A stretch of 64,000 nt of DNA, from positions 7,156,670 through 7,220,669 of the forward strand of contig JAPWDM010000001.1 in the NCBI GenBank assembly GCA_035578155.1, given 5' to 3'. This document shows, in pieces, positions 13,324 through 24,466 of this stretch (positions are counted from its first letter, which is position 1; every line of letters starts with the position of its first letter). The stretch is from Brachynemurus nebulosus (lineage: Eukaryota; Arthropoda; Insecta; Neuroptera; Myrmeleontidae). Under the pieces are notes generated by a model, which ran no database searches, was not told the DNA's origin, and was given only the letters and a program-made list of their open reading frames with translations. Made by a program: the position numbers and the translations under genes.

Positions 13324-14676
13324 AGGTACCTAAGGCATTTAAGGCCCAACGGGTAATAAGGCCCATTAGCTATATTTCTTACCAAGAAAAGTTCTCTAAC
13401 TTATCAACAAGTTTAAAATGAACTTTCAATCATTTCAAAACCAGATACAAAAGTTGAGCTACTCAGAGTAACAAACTCATGTCATATTTTAACAAACAAA
13501 TTTAGAGGTTACATTTTCGTTCGTTGATATAAAAATTGTGCACATTGTGAGTGTTATATAAATGATTTTTTAAAGGTATGTTTCTTTCAAATTGTTATCA
13601 AAATTGAAGAAAATTAATATTCTTTAAGTTTTACATCAATTAATTTAGTTTATTTCTAAAGTATTTATATAAAATGTATATAAGCATCAATATTGACATG
13701 TTGATAATAAGGCCCATGCAAATTTTGTTTGGGCTTTATTACCAACACAATTAAAATCAAACACTACAAAGTCAAATCAATTAAAACAGGTCTGAACTCA
13801 TTAAAAAATGAAGCAAAATTAGACGCACAACCTTAAATTACTATAGTTACTCTAATATAAAAATAACAAAAAGGAAAAAGGACAAAAAACTAAGTACATT
13901 TAATTTTGATTTATTTGTTGCATTTGTTTAATGATGCCAGATCAGTTTTAGTTGGTTTGGTCGAATTTTTATTTTTATTCCTTAGTGTTTGGAAGTATGG
14001 CTGATAAAAAGAAGAGAGCGTTGTGGTCTGAGGAAGCACTGGCATCAGCCTTAAGCTATGTCATGTCGACATGGCAATCAAAGAGAGGTTGCAAGGAGAT
14101 TCGGAATTCTAAGAAGAACTCTTAGATTTAATATTTATTTATTTCGACTTAATATATTCAAACACCTAGTACTTGACTTATTCGAAAAATATGATAAAAA
14201 AATTAAAAATTAAAAATAATGACTTAGGTAATTTCTTTTATTGTTGTTTTCAATAACAGTCACGCAGTCAAGCGGGATTCAAGGATTTTCGAAACTTTTC
14301 TGAACGTGTAAAAATAACAAAATATTTTGATATATAAGTTCAAGTTATTCTTAAAGTATTTTCAAGTTTAAGTTATTCTTAAAGTAATTAAAATCCCTCA
14401 GTTAATTAAAAAAAAAAGAAAATAAATGTACTATTTCAGGCAGTTGTAATAGGTGGGCCTTATTTTCTACACCAGTTGGAAATAAGGCCCAATTGCAGAC
14501 ACTTTTTAGAATCAAATTTTTGACTTGTATAATTACAAATTCATTAATTTTTTTAGGAATTTTTATCAAAAAATAAGTAAATTTTTATAATTAAATACTA
14601 TATTTTTGATATTTTATAAGATATATAAATAATAAGCATATTTTGCTTAGGTGGGCCTTAATTGCCTTAGGTACCT
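13324..14676. mobile_element. Nested pogo-like non-autonomous element
   Basis: The inverted ends are AGGTACCTAAGGCATTTAAG at the left and AGGTACCTAAGGCAATTAAG as the right-end complement. They are followed inward by GGCCCA blocks that recur inside. TATA flanks both sides, so a TA or TATA target duplication cannot be resolved. The element interrupts the TTAA element at a site that is TTTTATATATG in copy 1. It carries a broken transposase start (13997-14213). Confidence 0.75.
13997..14213 (+). pseudogene. Frameshifted HTH fragment of a pogo/pipsqueak-type transposase
   Basis: From ATG at 13997 the frame reads MADKKKRALWSEEALASAL and runs to a stop at 14125. Around codon 25 (about 14070) a different frame continues with REVARRFGILRRTLRF, which is the recognition helix pattern of CENP-B/pipsqueak HTH domains (A..YGIP..TL). 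A one-base frameshift therefore separates the two helices. The remaining roughly 400 codons of a transposase are absent, so this is an internally deleted, broken derivative. Assignment to the pogo-like group is inference from this HTH and the TA-rich target. Confidence 0.65.
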
Positions 14677-15020
14677 TATATGTTTCTTCGTGCCATAAAC
14701 CTCCAGTTTACCGATCGAATAAAAAATGTAATTTTTGCAGGCCAAAAATCATCAAATTTTCGCACAAAATTTGAAACTTTTTTTTAAAAAATATGCCATT
14801 TTGTTAAATTTCAACTTTTTTTTCGATTGAGGTTCATGGCACGAGCAATACCTTCTAGTTTAATAGGTTTTTTGGTTTTTTTGATTTCAAGCACTGTGAA
14901 GGTGGCTATCACTGCAGCAGTGGGGGACATTTTTTTTGGAGCCTTGGGAGACCGCGAATAACTTAAAAAAATTCCCAAAAATCACCTTTTTCAGACGGTC
15001 ACACTAGTGGTCCCCCTTAA

Positions 15021-15628
15021 AGTGAAAAAGGTAAGTCTTTAAACTTTATTGTGAAAACAGCCCCACGTTTCGATTAAATAGACTGTGTACTTTTTAAATT
15101 CAAAAATGGACAAAAGCACGAACAATGGATGAAGGTTTAACAACCTTATTTTCAATAAACAATCTAAAAAGAAAGTTCTGAAATAATATCAGATATGTTT
15201 TGTAAATATACACATTAATAAATTGCTTAAGTTACGTGTTATGTAATTCACAGAATACTATGAAGAGCATCTTGTAATATTATCAATAAACAAGTAAAGT
15301 TTACAACCCACAAAACTTGCTTCATTCACTGAAAATTCCTTTATTTTCGGTAGGTATACATACATATGTATGTGTATATCTCTATATAAAACCGCTAACG
15401 TTATCATCTCTGTCATAAACTGAAATTTAAGACTGTGTACTGCATTAACCCGTAATATCTCATTGTATATAACTCGAGGTTGATTTACTTTCTCGAAGTC
15501 GTGGCAACCCAGCTTCATATGTATACAACTCTACATGGATGTAGGTATAGGTGCAGAGGAGTTATGGTAAATAATACGAAAAGCAATAATGTGCTTACTT
15601 ACACACACAAATACCACACACAAACATT
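15021..15628. other. Gene-free interval
   Basis: One leftward 86-codon frame (15258-15518) is present without recognisable features. Nothing else was identified. Confidence 0.45.
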
Positions 15629-15794
15629 TGTTAAGAACTAGAAAGTGCTAGAGCTAGCTCCAGTTCTTAGCTGCTAGCTCCCACAGTAGTAAGCAGCTTC
15701 TGCTCTCACAGTGGTGATGCTATGGTGTATTGAAATCAATAAACTTTCTTGTGTTAGTTCTTTAAACCACTTAAACTATTCTCACAATTTAACA
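15629..15794 (+). mobile_element. Possible short solo LTR
   Basis: The block starts TGTTAAG and ends TTTAACA, the TG..CA inverted ends of an LTR. It contains AATAAA-like sequence (AATCAATAAAC) near its 3' end. Immediately downstream TTGGTATTAGATG resembles the initiator-Met primer binding site of Copia-type elements. No matching second LTR, target duplication or pol was found, so the call is tentative. Confidence 0.35.
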
Positions 15795-16011
15795 TCCGTA
15801 TGGTTGGTATTAGATGTCTTCTTCATAACGCTACATACGATACAAGGATAGGATTTATTGTGTACAGCATGTATATTATGTATATTTGAGCTGTGGTGTG
15901 GTTCTAGCAACGAAAATACAAAAATATGTGATATTAAAACTTAAAAGTCTATATGCAAAGTTTTTCCGTAGAGGCGTAGAGCACAGAATTTGAAGTTCTG
16001 GTTATTACTAA

Positions 16012-16617
16012 CAGAGCTGGGAACTATTTAAAATGATTTCATTTTAAATATGTATTTAAAATACAAAATGGCATTTTGCATTTTCTATTTTAAGTAAGTT
16101 CGGTCAAACCATTTTCCATTTTGTATTTAAAATGGAAGTTTGAATCCATTTTACATTTAAAATGAAAATTCATGTATACTCTGTATACAATATTAATTAC
16201 AGCACTTGAATTGAACGACTTGAAGTCTAACAAATTCTATAAGTTAAATGTAAGTTGATTTAATTGACTCAATTTTTTTTTATACCTCAAGTTGGAATGT
16301 CACTTGAGTTTTTGTTACTAGAGTTGCAGTTCTCTTAAGTCAAACTTTTCTGACTCAACTTGTGTACTACTATTTTTAAGACACGTCAATAAGAAATGTA
16401 CTTCGAGTAGATGATTTTCATAATTTTATTTAGAAGTTGCAGTCGTAGCGTAGTCAATTTTGCATTTTACAATCCATTTTAAATAAATATTTTTCATTTT
16501 CAATTTTAAATATGTTCAGCAAAACCATTTTCCATTTTGAATTTTAAATGTATTTTTGGAAACCATTTTCCATTTCCTATTTTAAATATTTTCTATAAAC
16601 CATTTTTCCCAGTCCTG
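16012..16617. mobile_element. hAT-like MITE rich in ATTTTAAAT motifs
   Basis: The left end is CAGAGCTGGGAACTATTT and the right-end complement is CAGGACTGGGAAAAATGG. The flanking 8-mers ATTACTAA (16004-16011) and ATTATTAG (16618-16625) match at 6 of 8 positions. The interior repeats CATTTTCCATTTT and ATTTAAAATGG many times on both strands. No coding content. Confidence 0.7.
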
Positions 16618-16930
16618 ATTATTAGTTTCATAACTTCCCGGCATAGATACCTAATTTATTGTAATCGGTCCGGAAATCAAAATTTTTAATATATTTACCA
16701 AGGTTTCACTAGCGCGTTTTTGTATATATGTATATAAGGATTAGCACGATGATTCTCGAACGAAACATTCCATTTTTACGAAATTTGGCGAAAACGTTGA
16801 AAGTCTCAAGCCCGTCCAATACTCGGAACCTTAAAAATTGATTTTTTTGTAAAAAGACAAAATTCTAAAGTTTTTAATTCTTTGACACTACGGCAAAAGG
16901 GTATTTTTAAAATATACTATTATAATATAT

Positions 16931-17513
16931 AGGGTGTTATTGAATAAGTGCGACAGATTTTAACAGGTGATTGCTGAGGTTTTTTCATGTAAAAAAGTTC
17001 ATATAAACCCAGGTCCGAAAATGTTTCGTTTCCAAGTTACAGGGTGTTCAGTTTATCGTCGTTTTTAATATTTTCTTAAATATTTAAAAAACGTTTTGAA
17101 ATTTGACACAAAATTTGAGACACGCTATGATAAATACCCATATTCTGAAGTAGACAGAATATTTCCACTCAAACCAGTAGCGTCCGTACGGTTATGTGAT
17201 GACATATTTTTGAAGAAAAAAAAGGCACGCCAATGATTTTTTCCAATTTGAAAATGATTTTTCAAATGTTCCATAAATTGCTGACAAAAATGACCTCCTA
17301 CTATTTTGTCGCTTATGTAGCCGTTTTCAAGATAAAATTAATTGCGATAGTTACTGTTCCTACCACAAAATCGGTATGGGCTATCTAGTAGCCCGTCTAC
17401 TGTATATCTTCGAAACTAAGCGTTTTTGAACTGTGATTTATATGAACTTTTCTACGTAAAAGAACCTCAGTAATCACCTGTTAAAATCTTTCGCACTTAT
17501 TCAATAACACCCT
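16931..17513. mobile_element. MITE with long inverted ends
   Basis: AGGGTGTTATTGAATAAGTG at the left is mirrored by the complement at the right. The pairing continues through AACAGGTGATTGCTGAGGTT for about 80 bp. TA-rich sequence borders both ends. No coding content was found. Confidence 0.75.
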
Positions 17514-18226
<713 letters not shown>

Positions 18227-18227
<1 letters not shown>

Positions 18228-19054
18228 CTGTTACCCGCGGCTTCGCTCGCGTGGCTTTTGAAATTATGGCATCTAGTTAAAACATATAAAGTGTACTTTC
18301 ATCACGTCGCTATTACGCGTCGAGTAGGTATTATGACTTTTTTCTTTGGAATTTTCCCACAGAAATACAATATTTTCCCCGGGCAAAAAATAGACTATAT
18401 TAACATTCCTTTAACAACATTCCAAGTTCAAATGAAATCAATGATTCTTTTTCATACTGTTTTAAATATATATTTTCCCACGGGAACAGGACTTTCCACG
18501 GGAGTTAGATACTTTCCCGGGATAGAAAGTAGTCTGTGTCCTTTCTCATCGTCTCTGTAAACAATATGCAAAGTTTGAAATCAATCATGCGTTTTTTTAA
18601 TAGTCAGTTGTTAATTCATTGTTTCGTTTTAAATACATTTTCCTTCGGGAATGAGATATTTTATCGGGATAAAAAATAACCTATGTTTATCGCTGTATAT
18701 CGTCAAATTTTTTTTTATCATCATTTTTTGTTTCATTTAAAATATATTTTTCCACAGGAATGAAATTTCCCACGGGAAATTTCCCGCAGTATAAAGTAGT
18801 TTGTGTCCCTTCTGTTAGCAATATACAAAGTTTGAAATCATTTATCCGTTTTTTAATAGTCAGCTGTTGTAATTTAATGCATTTTCCCTCGGGAATGAAA
18901 TATTTTCCCGAAATAAAAAGTAGCCTATAACCGTCTCTGGTCCGCAAGCAACGCCTGTGCAAAGTTTCAAGTTGATTGGTTAAGCTGTTGAGGCGTGAAA
19001 GCCAGTCAAACAATCAAACAAACAAACTCACTTTCGCATTTATAATATTAGTAA

Positions 19055-19058
<4 letters not shown>
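18227..19058 (+). mobile_element. RTE-like non-LTR retroelement 3' region
   Basis: The segment opens with CTGTTACCCGCGGCTTCGCT and ends with AAACAAACTCACTTTCGCAT, then TTATAATATTAGTAAGGAT, a tail I associate with RTE-type elements and derived repeats in insects. Between these lie about four degenerate repeats, each with TTTTCCCACGGGAA-like and CGGGATAAAAAGTAGCCTAT-like blocks and CAAAGTTTGAAATC. No reverse transcriptase is present. The class is recalled from sequence style rather than proven. Confidence 0.5.
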
Positions 19059-19126
<68 letters not shown>

Positions 19127-19134
19127 GTTACGAA

Positions 19135-20165
19135 ATTTGGTGTGTAGGTTAGAAGTCCCAGTAGCTTGAATAAGTTCGTCAGCCAGATACATCCGATTTT
19201 TGGAAACCAAAATTTTTACCAATTTTCGCCAAGTTTAGTAGTATTTTGCAAAATTTAGCCAGATTTAAAAAAAATTTTTTGATCTTTTTTTTCACCATCG
19301 AAAAGAGCGTAAAAAATTACATAAGACAAGCTTTTAAAACATTGTTCTAAGTCAGGGGTGACCAACCCAAATGATTTTGCGGGCCACTTTGGAAGCGCAT
19401 CATAACTCCGCGGGCCGCATTAAATATTTCGCGTTCCCATATATTATGTATTTTTTTAATATATTGGCTTTCACTACCCTGGTTATTAATTATAAAATAA
19501 ATATATTTTGTATAAGTGTGATGAATCTCGCGAGCCAAAAAAAGTTCTAGGCGGGCCGCGGGTTGGCCACCCCTGTTCTAAGTGAAGTAACTTTTAAGAA
19601 AAATTAAAAAATTTGCGGAATTTCTTTACGATAAATATTTTATTGTTTTTATCATTACAATAACAATAATTTTTATATCTGTTTCGTTTTTCAAAATAAA
19701 AATTAACCATCTTTTCAAAAACTCGCCATCACCAATTTTGAAAATTTGTTCACTGTTAGAGAGCTAAACTATTTTAAATGGATATAAGTTACGTTATATG
19801 AGGTCTGCCAGGGTGCGGAAGTCCCAAAACGCTAAAAATAATCAACAATCGATTTTAGAAATTTTTTTACTACCTTTTTTTGTTTATTTTAATATTATAC
19901 TGTATTTTTAACTAGACGGTTTTTACCTTTAAAAATTTAATTTCCTTTAAATACATATATGCTATACTATATGAGATCCTCCAAGGTGCTGAGGACGTGA
20001 GGACCCAAAAGCGACAAAAATTGACTACTCAATCGATTTTAAAAATGTTTTCACTGAGCTAAACTATTTTAGATGAATACAAGTTGTTATATGAGATCCG
20101 CCAGTGTCCAGTCTTTGGAAAATCACTATGTTATGCAGATGCTGTGACAGGAGTATTTGAAATTA
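19135..20165 (+). repeat. (TA)n-family repeat, copy 2, carrying a hAT insertion
   Basis: It starts after a (TA)n tract (19059-19123) with ACGAAATTTGGTGTG and CGTCAGCCAGATACATCCGA, and ends CACTATGTTATGCAGATGCT. Two tandem subunits of about 200 bp (ACTAAACTATTTTA, ATATGAGGTCTGCCAG, GTCCCAAAACGC) lie in the 3' half. A 223-bp hAT element interrupts it at 19353-19575. Confidence 0.65.
19353..19575. mobile_element. Short hAT element with perfect 8-bp duplication
   Basis: The ends are CAGGGGTGACCAACCC and GGGTTGGCCACCCCTG. TTCTAAGT flanks both sides exactly (19345-19352 and 19576-19583). GCGGGCCAC and GCGGGCCGCG blocks lie just inside the ends. The target lies within the (TA)n repeat copy, so this insertion is younger than its host repeat. 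Confidence 0.9.
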
Positions 20166-20492
20166 TAATATTGAATGATTGAATACTAAAGCATTTTCTT
20201 TAAAAAAAAAGAAATAAATAGTGAGTAAACAAAAGATTCATTTTGGGGTTAACCATGTTGTAATCACTTTTTAAAAAAGATTTAGATCAGAAAAAAGATC
20301 AGGATTAATGTAGGTTTTTAAAGATTATTATTTAATAACTTCTTTTAGTAAAAACATATTCTCTATAGGAATAAAAATATGTTCAGTAGAAAGGATTGAT
20401 CCTCCATATAAGTAATTCAACTAACATTAAATGAATATAAAACATCAAAATCAAAGTAAATATATTTTTAACATTGTAATCTGCATGTAAAA
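20166..20492. other. Interval between repeat and Polinton
   Basis: AT-rich sequence without genes or recognisable repeats. It abuts the target duplication of the Polinton. Confidence 0.5.
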
Positions 20493-20498
20493 GTTTTG
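20493..20498. repeat. Polinton target-site duplication, left
   Basis: GTTTTG here is repeated exactly at 37479-37484. Six bases is the standard Polinton/Maverick duplication length, made by the retroviral-type integrase. Confidence 0.92.
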
Positions 20499-20828
20499 AG
20501 TAGAAGAGCTGTGCCGATACGGTGACACCGTAAAACTAACCAACTTGAACCCTTTTGCCAATGTTTGAAATCGTGTAACTTTACGGTACTAGTGCAAATC
20601 TTAACCTTTGACCCGGCACGTACCAAGTACATGTATTTAAAATTTGTTGTTGACATTTGACCCCACACGCGCTCATACTGTTGGCCTTGAAAGTCATGAG
20701 TCATTATCATTACTTCGACAAAATAAATTCAAGTTAACCCATTATGCGCCATCACTATTTAGTCGTCACAATTTGGTTTTGTGTTAACCCATTACCCGCC
20801 AGCACTAACGTAGTTTTTGAATGCAAAC

Positions 20829-20921
20829 CTAACGCATGCGCAGACTGAATTTAAGTACACGACGCATGCGCAGACTAAATTTTAGTACACGACGCATGCG
20901 TAGACTGAATTTTAGACCACA
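20829..20921 (+). repeat. 30-bp tandem units in the TIR
   Basis: ACGCATGCGCAGACTGAATT recurs three times at a 30-bp step, with small changes in the third copy. ACGCATGCG is CpG-rich and nearly palindromic. A mirror copy sits near 37056-37148. Such subterminal repeats often bind the element's own proteins, but that is inference. Confidence 0.8.
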
Positions 20922-20929
20922 ATTTGATA

Positions 20930-21400
20930 GATGGGGTACACTACCGCATCAAAAATATGGGGAATACCCTAACTCGGGGGTGGCCCCAAATTTTTGACAC
21001 CGTACTGTACTTAAATTTTTGGTACACTACCGTGTCAAAAGTGTGGACCCCCCTAGCCAAAAAAGGTATCCGATCACTTTTTGAAACGTACTGTACGTGC
21101 AAACCTTGACCCCAACACGCGCTTGCCTTAATTGCGTCATTTTAAACGAACTATCACGTCAAAAAATGTGGGGAATACCCTAACTCGGGGGTGGCCCCAA
21201 ATTTTTGACGCCGTACTGTACTTAAATTTTTGGTACACTACCGTGTCAAAAGTGCGGGCCCCCCTGACCAAAAAGGTATCCGACCACTTTTTGAAGCGTA
21301 CTGTACGTGCAAACCTTGACCCCAACACGCGCTTGCCTTAATTGCGTCATTTTAAACGAAAGGTACATTACCAAATCAAAAATATGGGGAATACCCTAAC
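20930..21400 (+). repeat. 211-bp tandem duplication in the TIR
   Basis: CGTGTCAAAAGTG occurs at 21031 and 21242, a period of 211 bp. Each unit also holds TTGACCCCAACACGCGCTTG and GGGGAATACCCTAACTCG. A partial third unit follows (GGGGAATACCCTAACCCA near 21386). The right TIR holds the mirror image. Confidence 0.8.
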
Positions 21401-21736
21401 CCAAGGGGTGGCCGCTAAATTTTGTGGGGGGCACTCTACCAAGCGCTAGCCGCAATCATGACTTCAGACTCCAGATTCCAGACTCCAAATTTCTGACCGC
21501 TACTGTACTGCCGGAAATTTGGGTGTCAATTGTACTTGAGGTTTTTTTTTGTATATGAGTCAGCACTTTATAAGATGTTTATTTAATAAAAACTCGTGAC
21601 TTTATATGGTTTGAGTTTGTTTATTTAAGATTTTTTTAGCTGACTTAGGATGATGTAATTTCATGATATGTTTGCATCATAGCCAGAGGGCAATTTTATT
21701 TAAAAGCAAGTCTCAACTTGTCAGTTCCAGGAATTT

Positions 21737-22537
21737 TTATCAGTTTTAAAATAAACAAAGAACCAATATCTAAATGTTTGTTTTAGCTGAATGTTTATTT
21801 TAGCAGACCTTGAAATCAGATTGTAAAACCTCATTTAAAAATTTGAGTATTTCCAGCATAATTTATAAATCAAATGAAAATTATCTTAATATCTACACAC
21901 CTGTATATTATGTATACACCCCTGTATAGTAAAAGAATAAATCGCTATTTAATTTTAATTTTATAAATTCTAGTAAATGATTGTAGTCTTTATGTCAACA
22001 AAATCTAACTAAAATAATTTATCACTTTTATCAGCATTGGGAAAATATTTGCTTAATTAGCAAAAAAATAATATGTTTGCAAATAAATTCGTATATATTA
22101 CTGTACAATAAATACTTGGATTATTTCTTAATATGTATACTATAGTTTAACTATGTTGTTTAATGTAAAAATTATAATAGCATTAAGATTTGCTAAATTT
22201 TTTTATAAAATAGTAGTTTTGAGGTAAAAAATTTATAGAATATCATCTTAAAACTTACATCACAAATACATAATATAATTATAATATACAAATGCATGTG
22301 TACGGGTGTATTCTTATACAGGGTGTATCATGAAATATGCTTTTCAATTAGAATAATAAATAAGATTTTTTTTTCAATACTTTTATAGGTTAACGAAAGT
22401 AACTTCTTCCTGTAAAAAATAGGGGAATTCAGGGTAATAATTAAATAAAACGCACATAATTTTTTTTTTTTTTAATTTTATTTATAGAATATGTATACAA
22501 AAAATTAAATTGCTTAAATCTATATATTACTTAAAAT
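21737..22537. other. Polinton left non-coding spacer
   Basis: AT-rich sequence between the TIR and the first leftward gene. It contains short T-rich tracts and, on the minus strand, AATAAA just beyond the end of the first gene (from TTTTATTTATAG near 22478), a plausible polyadenylation signal. No other gene is seen. Confidence 0.6.
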
Positions 22538-23023
22538 CTATTTATTTTCCATATAAAAATTTTTTAAAAGAATACAATTTTCTAATGAACAAATTTTATC
22601 TGAATGAAGCATACAGCGTCTTGAATAATATTCATCTCGCAAAATGGAAATCTTCGGTACATCAAATATTTCTTCCAAATTCAGAATCCACGGCTGGTTT
22701 TCGGTACTATCAAACAAACTTGATATCCATTTCTTCTTTTCACCACCCTTGACGTATATAACATCATACTTCTTTAATATAGGTTTCAATATGGTATGAA
22801 GTTTTTTGTATGGAATAAATCCATACGACCAAGGTATCCCATGCCAATTTCGGTAAAGCCAACTGGCTACTCGTTGATATTTCTTCGGCAACTCGTTGAA
22901 ATCAAACGGTGCGTCGAATATAAGATGTAATATATCATCCGAATTTTCTGCAGCAATACCAACTTCTTTAAAATAAAATTCGTTGTTAGCTCCTTGATAG
23001 CCTTGTATGTCAAGAAACGCCAT
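22538..23023 (-). CDS. Polinton conserved protein, possible degenerate exonuclease fold
   Basis: A 161-aa protein, last of the leftward capsid-side genes. It opens MAFLDIQGYQG, has YVKGGEKKKWI near residues 89-99, and ends with CMLHSDKICSLENC (about 137-150). The overall pattern, an N-terminal strand with D, a central KG.EK..W motif and a C-terminal H...C.L.N signature, is one I recognise from proteins recurring in arthropod Polintons. It resembles a DEDDh/RNase H-like nuclease in outline. The expected acidic pair of exonuclease motif I is D-I-Q here rather than D-x-E, so activity is doubtful and the fold is inference. A TATA box and initiator lie just upstream (23039-23077), which supports the start. 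Confidence 0.7.
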   Translation of the reverse strand: MAFLDIQGYQGANNEFYFKEVGIAAENSDDILHLIFDAPFDFNELPKKYQRVASWLYRNWHGIPWSYGFIPYKKLHTILKPILKKYDVIYVKGGEKKKWISSLFDSTENQPWILNLEEIFDVPKISILRDEYYSRRCMLHSDKICSLENCILLKNFYMENK

Positions 23024-23038
23024 TTTTTACCGCCACCG

Positions 23039-23077
23039 TAGAACTGAATTTATTCACACAATCCACAACTTTATATA
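23039..23077 (-). promoter_or_regulatory. Core promoter of the 161-aa gene
   Basis: On the minus strand TATATAAA starts at 23077. The initiator-like TTCAGTTCTA spans 23048-23039 and puts A+1 at 23045, 32 nt downstream. The same 10-base initiator occurs upstream of the PLA2-protein gene. ATG follows about 20 nt later. Confidence 0.65.
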
Positions 23078-23102
23078 GAATAATTAAAAGTGGTGGGGGT
23101 AA

Positions 23103-24296
23103 TTAGGTATACTTTTTAACCAGGTTAGTTAGTGGAATGTATTCGAAAATGACATCATGAACTAAAATGGCTATTGCTGTCGTACCAGCCGGAATATCTT
23201 TATTACATTTAAATTCTAAACGAACATCAACTGAACCGCTTTTCAGTGACTCATTTTGATGTGAGCAATCGATAAAAACTATCGGAGCTATAGTTTTAAA
23301 ATTTTCCCAATTTAAGAGCGGTTCATTGGAACGATGATAGTATGAGGATTGAAAGCGGGTATACATATCATAAAGTATTGCATACTGATTAATATCAAAT
23401 TTAATATTCAAATCATCATAAGGGTACACTTGTGAATTTAGGTAAACTTTGAAATTATTTAAATCACAATGATCAAACTTAGAAACATTTTTATCCTTTT
23501 TCTGTAAAGCGAAAATGATATATCGCGGTTTTTCTAGCTGTGTAGTTGTTTTTACAACCCAAGTGTTTTGTTGTGTAGTGGGTAATGCAGGTTGAATATA
23601 AGTTTCCCACGCTCTAAAACTAATCTGTATAGGTTCAGCTTTTTCAACATATTTTAGCAGTGATAATTTAATTTCATCTGATACAGTTACATGTGGAACA
23701 CGCCATTCGAGTTTATTTATTTCAAATTTTAACGAATCCGATTCTGAAACAATTACATCGTTGTCAGTTCGTGCACGAATAAGAATTAATTCATGCTTTG
23801 CGTTTAACATAATTTTTCCGTAATCCTCAGCGAATCCCAATAATTTTCTAAGCGGAATGCAAAAGTTAAAGTTGGCTTGTGGTAATTTTATTGTACAATC
23901 ATTATCAATCGACCAACCAGCATTTAGTAATTGTTTACTCTCACCATCGTTTAACGATAAATAATTTTTCAATGTCGATGTTAGACCAACATACCTAACA
24001 CGTTCAAGTTCAACCCCATTTAATTCATATCTAATTTCATCGAATAGAAAGGCAATACAATTATTAACCAATTTTATATCTGGAACGGCATTTTCATTAT
24101 TTAAAATTTTCCCCTCAATGTAAATAAAACTTTCACTAGGTAAAATGTACAAGTCCTGGTTTTGAATTAATATTCTAACTTCGTCATTATTCTTAAAGGA
24201 TCGTAAAAAGGGCGCATATGTATGATATTCAAAGTTCGTAATGCTATCATCAATTTGTGAGCCACCAGGAATATTTAATACGTCGCTGTATACCAT
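23103..24296 (-). CDS. Major capsid protein (double jelly roll)
   Basis: A 397-aa protein whose size and beta-rich composition fit the Polinton major capsid protein, which forms pseudo-hexameric capsomers like those of PRD1, adenovirus and large DNA viruses. Features seen are an N-terminal TYAPFLRSF segment, a PLRKLLGFAEDY stretch near residue 150, ELILIRARTDND near 170, and KPRYIIFALQ near 252, which matches a conserved strand of this family. The upstream 63-aa frame overlaps its start by 22 nt. A TATA box and initiator within that frame (24393-24429) suggest its own transcript. No break is visible. The function is inferred from family resemblance and gene order, as no catalytic motif exists to test. 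Confidence 0.85.
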   Translation of the reverse strand: MVYSDVLNIPGGSQIDDSITNFEYHTYAPFLRSFKNNDEVRILIQNQDLYILPSESFIYIEGKILNNENAVPDIKLVNNCIAFLFDEIRYELNGVELERVRYVGLTSTLKNYLSLNDGESKQLLNAGWSIDNDCTIKLPQANFNFCIPLRKLLGFAEDYGKIMLNAKHELILIRARTDNDVIVSESDSLKFEINKLEWRVPHVTVSDEIKLSLLKYVEKAEPIQISFRAWETYIQPALPTTQQNTWVVKTTTQLEKPRYIIFALQKKDKNVSKFDHCDLNNFKVYLNSQVYPYDDLNIKFDINQYAILYDMYTRFQSSYYHRSNEPLLNWENFKTIAPIVFIDCSHQNESLKSGSVDVRLEFKCNKDIPAGTTAIAILVHDVIFEYIPLTNLVKKYT

Positions 24297-24466
24297 TTTC
24301 TTTTAACTTTGTGACCCAATGCTTCAAGAAATGCTAAACGTTCAGGTGAAATACGCTGTTGCTTAAATGCTTTACGTTTAATGGTATTCAACTGAATGAG
24401 CTCAGGCTGTAAAAACGCTCTATTATATAGCCTAGCGGCGGGTTGCTCCAGATTGTAAATTAACAT
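24275..24466 (-). CDS. Small basic protein between capsid genes
   Basis: A 63-aa frame that overlaps the minor capsid gene's stop by 7 nt and the major capsid gene's start by 22 nt, the tight packing of a translated gene. It is basic (KRKAFKQQRISPERLAFLE, then KVKRKW) and has an N-terminal NLEQPAARLYNRAF. No family is recognised. A small virion or scaffolding protein is possible. It could also be a chance frame in dense coding sequence, although its overlaps at both ends favour a gene. Confidence 0.6.
   Translation of the reverse strand: MLIYNLEQPAARLYNRAFLQPELIQLNTIKRKAFKQQRISPERLAFLEALGHKVKRKWYTATY
24393..24429 (-). promoter_or_regulatory. Putative core promoter of the major capsid gene
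   Basis: On the minus strand TATATAAT starts at 24429. TCATTCAGT follows, with candidate +1 adenines at 24397 (32 nt) and 24393 (36 nt). The site is inside the 63-aa frame, so the resulting transcript would begin after that frame's ATG and serve the capsid gene about 100 nt downstream. Confidence 0.5.

Larger units (their letters stand above)
12872..15016. mobile_element. TTAA-flanked non-autonomous transposon (copy 2), interrupted
   Basis: The ends GGGGGACCACTAG and CTAGTGGTCCCCC are bordered by TTAA at 12868-12871 and 15017-15020. Apart from an insertion at 13324-14676, the content matches copy 1 (240-1153) block by block, for example CTAGTTTTACTATGACCG and CTTGGGAGA. Copy 1 acts as the empty-site reference for the insertion. 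Confidence 0.8.
20499..21736. repeat. Polinton terminal inverted repeat, left
   Basis: About 1238 bp, matching the complement of 36242-37478. I noted one single-base indel in a G run (CTCGGGGG versus CTCGGGG) and no other difference by eye. It contains three 30-bp units with ACGCATGCG (20832, 20862, 20892) and about two 211-bp tandem units with GGGGAATACCCTAACTCG and GTACACTACCGTGTCAAAAG. Frames inside it mirror those in the right copy and are not genes. Homology stops at CCAGGAATTT (21736). Confidence 0.93.

Noticed and set aside
20468..21341. Frames of 60-80 codons in the Polinton TIRs
   Set aside because: They are mirrored in the other TIR, lie in tandem repeats and have no recognisable domain.
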